Source: Lathyrus oleraceus | Taxonomy: Eukaryota; Streptophyta; Magnoliopsida; Fabales; Fabaceae | Reading direction: 5' to 3' | DNA length: 64,000 nucleotides | NCBI RefSeq assembly: GCF_024323335.1 | Contig: NC_066579.1 | Coordinates: forward strand, 236,519,475 to 236,583,474 | Part shown: positions 14,101-21,977 of the stretch, one piece after another | Layout of the letters: every line of letters begins with the position of its first letter | How positions within the stretch are numbered: the first letter of the stretch is position 1 | The notes under the pieces: generated by a model | What the model saw: only the letters and a program-made list of their open reading frames with translations | Database searches by the model: none | Told to the model about the DNA's origin: nothing | Made by a program: the position numbers and the translations under genes

Positions 14101-14588
14101 CTTCGTAGGAATATGCACAATATTGGCCACCCACTGTGGATACTCGGAGGTAACAAGGAAACCAATATCAATATGCTTTTGCACTTCTTCCTTGATCTTC
14201 ACTACCATGTCAGGATGACTTATTCTCAACTTCTGCTTGACTGGCAGACATTCTGGCTTCAACGGTAATCTATGCTCCACAATATCAGTATCAAGACCTG
14301 GAATATCTTGATAAGACCAAGCAAACACATCAGAGTATTCTTGGAGAAGCTCAACCAACCCCTTCTTAATCTCTAGTAGAAGTTGTGACCCAATCTTGAC
14401 CTTCTTGATATCATCTTCGGAACCCAAATTGACCAACTCAATATGTTCTTCAAACGGCTGAATGGTTTTTTCCTCGTGCTCAAGCAAACAGAATAACTCA
14501 TCAGAAGCGTCTTCATCATCATTCTATTCCTCGGCCACGAATACATGGAAATCAAAGTTCGGAGAGGGAGCAGGGTCATTATTTTCAA
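11147..14588 (-). pseudogene. Element B pol: RT, RNase H, second RNase H, integrase (disabled)
   Basis: Read on the minus strand from 14588 to the stop at 11147-11149. RT spans about 14300-13513 with PKDDFPLPHID and catalytic Y-V-D-D at 13774-13785. The Ty3-type RNase H is at 13489-13160. The second RNase H-like domain (CTNNMVEYEA region) is at about 12850-12600. Integrase has its zinc-binding CHKF motif near 12070, the catalytic core to 11660, and the GPYVV-type C-terminal end near 11250. Breaks: a stop at 13513, a frameshift near 13450, stops near 13203, 13172, 13146 and 12846, a frameshift near 12190, and stops at 11663 and 11462. In the catalytic RT region the usual M-P-F-G-L-K is changed (M-Y-F-V-L-K). 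The domain order fits Tat/Ogre elements. It is not functional. Confidence 0.9.
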
Positions 14589-14870
14589 TGGGTTTGAGAA
14601 GTAACCTGCATAATGATTTGATATTTTGATTTTAGAAATATGAAGTGCAAAAAAATATTATGCATATATGGGAAAAATTATTGTTTATTTATGTTTTTTG
14701 TGATTACCATTTTCAGAAAAAGAAAAAAGTAAAAATAATATAAATGTGGATGAATAAAATTGCATTTTATTGATGATAATTTGAAAATGCCTGACAATGT
14801 TTTCACTTCTCCCTTAGGCATAGGAGAAAGATTTTTCCTAGAAATAATAAGACATATTACTTTGAATAAT
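14589..14870 (-). other. Pro-RT intron region of element B
   Basis: AT-rich, non-coding between the end of gag-pro and the start of RT. On the minus strand the acceptor side reads TCATTATGCAG followed by GTTACTTCTC (around plus 14610-14625). This aligns with TCATTATGTAG in element E near 62920. Ogre elements are known to splice an intron between protease and RT; this is the matching gap. The element C insertion point (14870) falls at its upstream end. Confidence 0.65.
14866..14870. repeat. Target-site duplication of element C, left copy (ATAAT)
   Basis: ATAAT directly before the LTR, repeated directly after the right LTR. Five bases is the usual Ty3/Gypsy duplication length. Confidence 0.93.
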
Positions 14871-15056
14871 TGTCATACCCCGATTTTGGCCCTGAATTTT
14901 TTTCCCATCAATCGGTCATTTGCATTTCTCTTCATGACCATTTCATGTTTAAACTCTTCACTTCATATTGAAAGATCTTTTATTCATGTTACAATCATTT
15001 CATTCATGCATGGTTAAAATAATTTTCCACATGTCTTCTGTTCAACTACGCCTTTG

Positions 15057-15329
15057 ATGGCCTTAGAGCAACGTCGGGAAGTGCAACATCTAAGACATGA
15101 GAAATTTTACCAACTAGTGGTCTCAAGGACGGTGAAAGAAGCACGCGAGCTTAATATGACTAAGAATGATGATTTTGTTGGGCTGGAAGAAAATGGACAA
15201 TTTGGATATACATCAATTCATGGAGAGTTACCCAAGTTTGATTTAAAAAGGAATAAAACTTCCTCGGTTTACTCAGCCGCATCAAATAGGCCTCGGGAAA
15301 CCATATTTTGTGGGTCATCACATGTCTAA
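15057..15329 (+). CDS. Unrecognised 91-codon ORF inside 5' LTR
   Basis: An open frame from ATG 15057 gives a charged, soluble-looking peptide starting MALEQRREVQHLRHEKFYQ, with no transmembrane segment or motif I recognise. The identical reading frame is at 34874-35146 in the other LTR. It lies at the start of the non-LTR-like segment, so it may be an exon piece of a captured host gene. No function is proposed. Confidence 0.35.
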   Translation: MALEQRREVQHLRHEKFYQLVVSRTVKEARELNMTKNDDFVGLEENGQFGYTSIHGELPKFDLKRNKTSSVYSAASNRPRETIFCGSSHV

Positions 15330-15538
15330 ACTCTACATTCTAGCTGCTGCATGTGGGCATGGCACTTAATGGTAACTGTTTGTATGCTTATAGCTTAAGC
15401 AGCACGAGAATGGGCAACCAATGTATCGGAGAGGACTCCACGCTTTAAAATTTTGCCAGTTGCTTAAAGTTATATATGTTTCTTTGGTATCTCTTGGATG
15501 AAAATTTTGACAATAGCAAATGTGGTTGACCGACGAAA

Positions 15539-16931
15539 TTGGTGGCGCTGCATGAGGGCCGTGCGATTCATGGTTACGCTGTTAGGAGAGAAATTGGTTT
15601 GTGTGATGACGTTTTTGAGACAACCCTTTTGGATATGTATTATAAATGTGGTGGTATTGGGTTAGCTGCCTCGGTTTTTGCCAAGATGGATGCTCGAAAA
15701 ACAACAAATGTCGGTTCTTGGAACACTTTGATAGCTGCTTATCTTCAAAATGGACAGGCTTTTGAAGCTTTCGACCTTTTTCGTCAAATGATATGTAGAA
15801 ATGTTTTTCCTGATTTGGTAACATTGGCCAATGTTATTCTGTGTTGTGCTGAATTGAATTATTTTCGTCGAGGGATGAGTATTCATGGATACATGATCAC
15901 GATGGGGGCAGAACTTGATTTGGTGGCTTCCACTGCTTTGGTTGATCTATACTGTAAAATTGATGTAACCAAAGCTAGGAAACTGTTTGAAAGATTGGGG
16001 AATAAGGATGTTGTTGTATATAATGTTATGATGACTGGTTATCTCGAAAATGAGTTACCTGCGGATGCGGTAAACGTTTTTCGTGAAAAGCTCAAGACGA
16101 AGGTTAGTCCAAATGTGGCTTTGTTTCTTAATTTGATTCCCGCTGTATTAAATTTGAGAGACATTATATTAGTCAGGTCTATACATGGTTATGCATTGAG
16201 GCATACGCACATATCACATGTGGAGATTGCAAATCAAATTATTCATACATATGCAAAATATGGGTATGTAGTGGATGCAAGGGTCGTCTTCCATAGGATG
16301 AGAACAAGGGATTTGGTTTCATGGACTTCGATGATGACAGGTTATATTTATCACGGCCACATTGACGAAGCCATAAATTTGTTTCGTATGCTGCAAACAG
16401 AAAATCTAAATATTGACTCTGTTACTCTAATTGGTCTCATTCAGGCATTATCCCAGCTTGGATGTCTAAGTTTTGTTAAGGAAGTTCCCTGTTTCAGTTA
16501 TCGATTTTTTCCATGGTAATGAGCTCTCTGTAAATAATTCTCTTATTACTACGTATGCTAAGTCTGGAAAACTACATATGGCTAGAAGCATATTTGAGCA
16601 AATGACAGAACTGTGTCTCACATCATGGAATGCAATGATAGGTGCATATGCGATGCATGGAAACTATACAGATGTGTTAGAGCTCTTTGATCATATGAAA
16701 ATTGCTAAAGTTACACCTGATGAAGTGACTTTCACTTCAATCCTCACTGCTTGCAGCCACTCAGGATTGGTAGAAGAGGGTCTACAAATTTTTGGGACAA
16801 TGATGAAGGAATATGTATTAGTTCCAAGCGAAGTTCATTATAGTTGTATAGTAGATTTATTAAGCCGAGCTGGCCAACTTAAGGAGGCATACAATCTGGT
16901 CAAAAGCGAGCCGGTAACACCGAAGAAGTAA
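15539..16931 (+). pseudogene. Captured PPR-protein fragment (PLS class), frameshifted
   Basis: The open frame 15539-16519 and the overlapping frame 16473-16931 together encode a run of pentatricopeptide repeats. Diagnostic motifs: IHGYAVRREIGLCDDVFETT, LLDMYYKCGGIGLAASVFAKM, NVGSWNTLIAAYLQNGQAFE, a second SWNAMIGAYAMHGN and PDEVTFTSILTACSHSGLVE. These are P, L and S motifs of plant organellar RNA-editing or processing PPR proteins. The frame breaks in a poly-T run near 16505. There is no ATG at the start and no E/DYW tail, so it is an internal fragment of a normally longer protein. Its host counterparts usually lack introns, which suits capture of one exon or of cDNA. Confidence 0.88.
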
Positions 16932-17167
16932 TGGCCATTGTCCATGATAAAATCACCAAGAATTTGGTTAATCTCATAGCAGACCAAGGAGAGATGCAGC
17001 GCCAGCATAAGCTTCTCATACTGTATGCAACTCAAACCGGCAATGCATTGGATGCTGCTGAATGCCTTGCTCGTGAAACCGAACTTCCAACCATCCAACG
17101 AATTTCACCAAAGTTACAACCTGTGACCTGCACAAGAAAAACCAAAACAGCAAACACCAGGAGTTAA
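16931..17167 (+). pseudogene. Captured flavodoxin-like start of a diflavin reductase (ATR3/Tah18-like)
   Basis: The reading frame from ATG 16931 contains KLLILYATQTGNALDAAE, the FMN phosphate-binding loop at the N-terminus of NADPH-dependent diflavin oxidoreductases such as plant ATR3 (yeast Tah18), which pass electrons to the Fe-S protein Dre2. Homology stops after about 30 residues and the rest is unrelated or out of frame, so only the first flavodoxin strand-loop-helix is present. About 35 codons of unclear origin precede it. The ATG overlaps the stop of the PPR frame (ATGG inside TAATGG), so two host pieces are joined end to end. The right-LTR copy (36748-36948) stops earlier through a TGA. 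Confidence 0.62.
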
Positions 17168-17184
17168 GCCAAGTGTTGTCATGA

Positions 17185-17778
17185 TTGAGGATCACATATT
17201 TGAAGAATATGAAGAGCCTCCCGTCTTTGGAAAAAAAGAGTATATTTGTGGTACGATCTAATGGGACAAATGAGCACAACAGCAGCAACATCAACTTCTT
17301 GTTCAACAGCAGCAACAGTTCAGGCGACCTGCAATGCAAGAAATGGGTCAGATGCAAGGGCAACATCAGATGCAATTTTCTTCACAATTTGAACATAGAA
17401 AAAAAAGCAGTTGGAGACGATAGTCGTGCATATGATCACTCAAGGATTGGTCAATCTAATGATAAAACAATGAAGAGTTTCAATGGGGAAAATATCACCT
17501 CTACGGGCTCCAGGAATTTTGGCTGTTTAGTATCCGGGAAAAATAACAGTGACAAAGATCAAACACAGTTTGGCTCCCTGCTCGTCAAAATGAGAAAAGA
17601 TATGAGAAATAAGGGTGAGGTGCATCTGCAAGAAAGCCTTAGTAGACAGAAAACAGTAATGTCTGTCGAAAGCATATTGACAGGAGAAATTATTGTTAGT
17701 TCAGTGAGGCAAGCCAAGAATATTTCAGATGAAGAGGATCAGAATGATGCTTGCTTACAGCAGGAACCTCAAACCTAA
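17185..17778 (+). pseudogene. Captured Gln-rich fragment, unrecognised
   Basis: A 197-codon open frame. Its first part is better explained in another frame, where CAACAGCAGCAA repeats encode a poly-Gln and Gln/Met-rich stretch (about 17277-17400, e.g. QQQQHQLLVQQQQQF). The later part (17550-17778) is hydrophilic and Lys/Ser/Glu rich. The right-LTR copy is 37002-37595 with a handful of changes. Probably another host exon piece; I cannot name the source gene. Confidence 0.4.
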
Positions 17779-17779
17779 G

Positions 17780-18810
17780 TCGTGTATTTGGTAGTAACTC
17801 CCATGTTTCAAGCAGCTGGATGCCTTCCTTGCGACGAATTTCTTCAACCAAATAACAGATAGTATTTTGGAGGAGTCCCTTAGAGCTTGTTTCTAATAAT
17901 CTTGCTGCAATCAACACACCAGCAACCATGTCCAATAACAGCCTGCAGACCACAAAATACGTACACCAATCCATCATAAACCTTGCACACAAAAAAATCA
18001 TCTTTGGTTCACACACTAAACAACCATATTCGCAACAAGGTAAAACTGATGTCGAATTGTTACCAAACCTGTCAAGCCGATGAACAAGATACAACATCAT
18101 CAATCCATAACAGGATGCTCAAAACCATGTTACTCAGGCTTTCTCCAAATTTCACTACAGTAAAAGCAAATTAGTCAAGGCAATTAAAATTCAAAAAGAA
18201 TACCCAAAATAGAGTTAAGACAAAAGCGAAGAAGAAAGCTTGAGTTCAGAATACCATTTTCGGTTTTAGCATTAAACAGGCCGATCCAAATTGAGCACAT
18301 CAAAGAGGATTTTGTAGGATGCTCCTTTGAACACCAAAGACACCATTTGAAACCCTAATCAGCAGAGCATAAATAGGAGAGAGCGAATCAGTGTGAGACA
18401 CGGACGAAAAAATTAACGGCGAAAAAGATACCACACAAACCCTAATCCCAAAATCGAAGCAAGAAACCAGTATTTGAAGATTCAAGGACTACCTGAGCTC
18501 ACCGTCACCGTCAAAGGTGAGCCATCCTATCCAACTTTCTCTTGGGAACCATGGTTTCTTTATCTTTTCGCGCTTTGATTGAGATATGACGACTGAGGTG
18601 AGAGCGATGGAGAGATGTTGAGAGTTGAGGGAGAGTGGTGATAAGCGATTTTGAGAGCAGAGAGAGATTTCGTTTGAGAGAGTTTTGAGGTAGAGAGATC
18701 CTGGGTTTGAGATTTGGGAAGAGGACGATGAGATTCTGGATTTGAGATTTGAGATTCTGCGTTCTCCTTTTTTTAATTACTATCATTTGCTCTTTAATTG
18801 AACAGACCAT
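17780..18810 (-). pseudogene. Antisense captured gene piece with 5' UTR-like sequence
   Basis: On the minus strand, 18700-18560 is a CT-rich leader (repeated CTCTCTC, CTCAACTCTC) leading to a well-placed ATG (AAACCATGGTTCC, near 18553) and a short frame MVPKRKLDRMAHL. A plausible donor CAG-GTAGTC lies near 18491. A plausible acceptor TCTGCAG is at about 17944, followed by a 50-60 codon open stretch (AARLLETSSKGLLQNT... EEIRRKEGIQ) down to about 17780. This looks like the first exons and an intron of a host gene captured in reverse. I do not recognise the protein. The same structure is at about 37590-38645. Confidence 0.45.
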
Positions 18811-19055
18811 TTAACTCCATTTAAGTGACCCTTTAGTGTTCCCAGTAGACATTAACGTTGGTGTTTAACATGATTCCATTTTTCTTTACTATTCCCAATT
18901 CACTAGCCTCTAGAACCCAACAGCCAGGCGGCTGGGTTTAATTATGGTAGTCCAATAGATTTTCTTTTTTATTAGTTTTTTTATTTTAATTCTAATTTTT
19001 AATTTACCTTGGTTTATTTATCCAAATTAGCATTAAAATGATAACTAATCATAAG

Positions 19056-19111
19056 TGGCCTGGTGGAGAGGGGGTGGTTTTCATGGTCTGTAGTGGAGTG
19101 GGTTCGATACC
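19056..19111 (+). other. Pol III A/B-box-like pair inside LTR (possible SINE head)
   Basis: TGGCCTGGTGG (19056-19066) resembles a tRNA A box, and GGTTCGATACC (19101-19111) matches the B-box consensus GGTTCGANNCC exactly at a suitable distance. No poly-T stop or SINE tail is obvious downstream. Also present in the right LTR near 38892-38947. Confidence 0.3.
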
Positions 19112-19761
19112 TATATGAAGCACTTTATTTCTCTTAGCATTCATTTTGTTCTTTATGCTTATGCTTTATTATACTCATAGTTTCATTATTGTTTGATAGC
19201 ACAAATTTGATTTCTTTTTAATTTCATCATTCATTCAAAACCATTTTAAACTATTAAAATCATACTTTTCTCGATTTAATGTCGAGCCCATTTCCATACC
19301 CTTGTAAGTCGATTGCTTTTAAGCATCGCCATCAACCTCACATAGCTTACTCTTGGGCTTTCTTACAATGAGCCGGTTCTCTTGCACTTACACTCATACT
19401 TTGCATTATTCGTTTGTTTGGGCCCGATTTAATTATTTCATGATTTTGAATCCCCATTCGACAAAATATACCCCACTTCCCCGATGTGTAATAATTTTGT
19501 ACTGTTTTATTTCTTTATTTTGTTTGACTGTTTAGTTAGATACTAACACAAGAGTAAAATCAACAATTTCAAAAAAATCAAAAAAATAATGACTCGATCC
19601 AACGTCGAGTATTTTCTCAATAAACAAATCAATTCATTTTCCCTCCTATTCTATTCCATTTCTTTCAAACTTTCATCAAACGCTTGATTCAACGTCAAGC
19701 CATTTTTTCTAATAAAAACTCAAAAAATATTAATTCATAGTTAAGACCTTTTCAAAAAAAG

Positions 19762-20240
19762 ATGGAAGTGGAACGTGGTGTATACCGCGCACTCCTGAGA
19801 CTAGGATTCGAGATGTATATCTCGCCAATCCTAGTTCTCGCCATCATCCAAACTTATCCACTTTGTTTTTCTCTCAAACATTTATCCAAATTTCTCTTAA
19901 ACGTCCATCAATACTTGATATAGTGTCAAGTCATTTTTCACAACAAAACTCAAAATACTTAATTCTTATTTAACCCTTCTCAATAAAGGTGGAAATGGAA
20001 CATGGTGTATACCATGCACTCCTGAGACTAGGATTCGAGACGTATGCCTCGCCTATCTTAGTTCTCGCCATCATCTAAAACTGTCAATGCGGTTTCTTCA
20101 AACCCTTTCTCAATCAAATTCCAAAATACCTAATTCCTATCTTAACCCCTTTCAATAAAGATGGAAATGGAACATGGTGTATACCGTGCACTCCTGAAAC
20201 TAGGATTCGAGATGTATATCTCGCTCATCCAAGTTCTCGC
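19762..20240 (+). repeat. Three hairpin units near the end of the 5' LTR
   Basis: Three ~85-bp units (from 19762, 19989 and 20160) share GTGTATACC...CACTCCTGA...ACTAGGATTCGAG. Each has two GTAT-loop hairpins: CGTGGT/ACCGCG (19774-19789), CATGGT/ACCATG (20001-20016), CATGGT/ACCGTG (20173-20188); and CGAGAT/ATCTCG (19809-19824), CGAGAC/GCCTCG (20036-20051), CGAGAT/ATCTCG (20208-20223). The second hairpin sits inside outer arms ACTAGGATT/AATCCTAGT (19800-19808 with 19827-19835). The right-LTR copies span 39597-40076. Confidence 0.8.
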
Positions 20241-20984
20241 CATCACCCAAAAAACATCAAACCAACAAAACTCTTTTTCTCGCCGTCGTGCGATTAATCA
20301 AAAACCTTTTTCGTAAATGAAAGGTATCTTGTCTTAAGAGATATAAAACAATGTTTCGGCCACGATTGTTGAGTCGAGATAAGTGACGCTTTTCCGAATG
20401 TAGATTTATAAATCCGTTCGATGTGTGGTATGCGTCCATTCCTCATCTGTTTTGGGTAAAACAATGTTTTCGTCGATTAATACAATATAGCTTTCGCTAA
20501 AATCGACCAACAAACAAACATTTTTCTACCCAGAACTACGTAAGCCTTGATTTCTCTTTTGAGATACGTAGGAGCAGGATTCGTTAATCTTGTCAGGCCC
20601 ACTAATAAAAAACTTAGGTTTAGTCCTTCGTTGAAAATCCAAAAACATCTCTTCTCATCCTTTCTTTCTTTCTCACCTAATAATTCGAAAAGCCTAATAT
20701 TTTAATTAACACTAACGCACACAACTAACCTAATGGTTCCCGTTGAGTACAACGGACGTGAGGGGTGCTAATACCTTCCTCTTGCGTGATCGACTCCCGA
20801 ACCCTGATATTGGTTGCGATGACCATATCTTATCCTTTCTTTTGTCTTGGGTTTTATCGATATTTCCCCTTTCCTTTTTAGGAATAAATAAAGTTCGGTG
20901 GCGACTCTGTTCAGTCCATCATTGCGAGCGTGCGATCGCGCTTCGCTTTGAAGTCGTATCCCCATTTTTTCGAGGTGCGACAGA

Positions 20985-21002
20985 TGGCGACTCTGCTGGG
21001 GA
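20985..21002 (+). other. Primer-binding site (tRNA-Arg type), element C
   Basis: TGGCGACTCTGCTGGGGA starts two bases after the LTR end. It is complementary, with two mismatches, to the CCA-tailed 3' end of plant tRNA-Arg (expected TGGCGACTCCACTGGGG). Ogre elements are known to use tRNA-Arg for first-strand priming. Element E has a closer match at 56686. Confidence 0.85.
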
Positions 21003-21977
21003 CAGTCGTTCCCTAAGTGAGTCAAGCCTAGTTAGGACGTTTGTGTGCCTTTGTTTGTTTAATTTTGTGGCTTTTCCCTTATTTGTTGCTTTTTAATATC
21101 TTTATTGTTATATTGATATTTGTTGTATATTGGTTCCACCGTGTTGGGTACTTGGATTTTGATTGCAAACCATGTGGGAAAGACTCTACACCCGAGTCTA
21201 GAGTGAAAAAACATAAGATAAGATGATGGTTGAGTAGTACAGACTCCCGAGGTGTATACTTCGGAAGAGTCGGTACGAGAACCTCACTTAGAGTAGATCC
21301 TTTTGCAAATATTGTCGCCCGAGGTGTATACCTCGTAAGCTTCATTGTTTCAAAGGGGTCCATGACTCTAAGAACCTTTTAGAACATTGAACCTTTGGCC
21401 AACTAGGAATGGTGGTTGCATAGTATGGATTCCCGAGGTGGATACTTCGTAAGAATCGATACGAGAACCTCGCTCAGAATAGATTCTCTAGATGGAGTTG
21501 ACGACCGGAAAGTATTTTCCGTAAGCGTCAAACAGTCTTTTGAATCCATGACTCTGAGTACCCTGTCTAGAACCCAGTCGATGGTTGCGTAGTACGGACT
21601 TCCGAGGTGAATACTTCGTAAGGGTCGGTACGAGAACCTCACCCAGAATAGATTCCCTTGATGGAGTTGACGACCGGAAAGTATTTCCCGTAAGCGTCAA
21701 ACATTCTTGTGAATCAATGACTCTGGGGATCCTTTGTAACAAAGCCCTAGATCATACCCGGTGAGAACCCCGTTTTGGAAAAGCAATCAAATTTATCCAT
21801 ACCTCCGACCTTTGAACCTATCCAAAGAAAAAAAACAAAAAACATTGCATCCATCCATTCATTGCATATGCATAAAAAGCAAAACTCTTAGTTGTTTCGC
21901 ATTATTTCAGGAATCCGAGACTTGTTAGCAAGATAAATCCTGAGAGAAGAGGCACTTTTCAGTTCAAATACAAGAAC
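21003..21977 (+). promoter_or_regulatory. 5' leader of element C with repeated hairpins
   Basis: Untranslated leader of about 975 bp. It contains about three ~170-bp imperfect repeats (from about 21230, 21410, 21580), each with two GTAT-type hairpins. Examples: GACTC/GAGTC around CCGAGGT/ACTTCGG (21242-21271); GATTC/GAATC around CGAGGT/ACTTCG (21428-21457); GACTT/GGGTC around CGAGGT/ACTTCG (21597-21626); and TTGACG/CGTCAA around CGGAAA/TTTCCG (21498-21531 and, less perfectly, 21667-21700). A splice-acceptor-like TTATTTCAG ends at 21910. No ORF here is credible. Confidence 0.78.

Larger units (their letters stand above)
14871..20982 (+). repeat. 5' LTR of element C, with captured gene pieces
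   Basis: It starts TGTCATACCCCGATTTTGGC and ends GTGCGACA. Order: about 170 bp of LTR start; a segment from about 15040 to 18830 carrying pieces resembling host genes on both strands; AT-rich LTR sequence with a pol III-box-like pair (19056-19111); three hairpin units (19762-20240); and an end segment with AATAAATAAAG (20883) that could serve polyadenylation, plus a PBS-like TGGCGACTCTG at 20899. The right LTR has the same contents, so the captured DNA was in the LTR before the last transposition. Relative to the right LTR it lacks 18 bp at 18129, between two ATG triplets. Confidence 0.93.

Noticed and set aside
13801..14268. 155-codon plus-strand ORF opposite RT of element B
   Set aside because: Shadow of the reverse transcriptase frame on the other strand.
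17016..17375. 119-codon minus-strand Leu-rich ORF in the LTR
   Set aside because: Antisense of the CAA/CAG repeat (CTG runs read as Leu); also found in the other LTR only because the LTRs are copies.
20985..21002. A tRNA gene at the LTR boundary
   Set aside because: Only an 18-base match to the tRNA-Arg 3' end; this is the primer-binding site.
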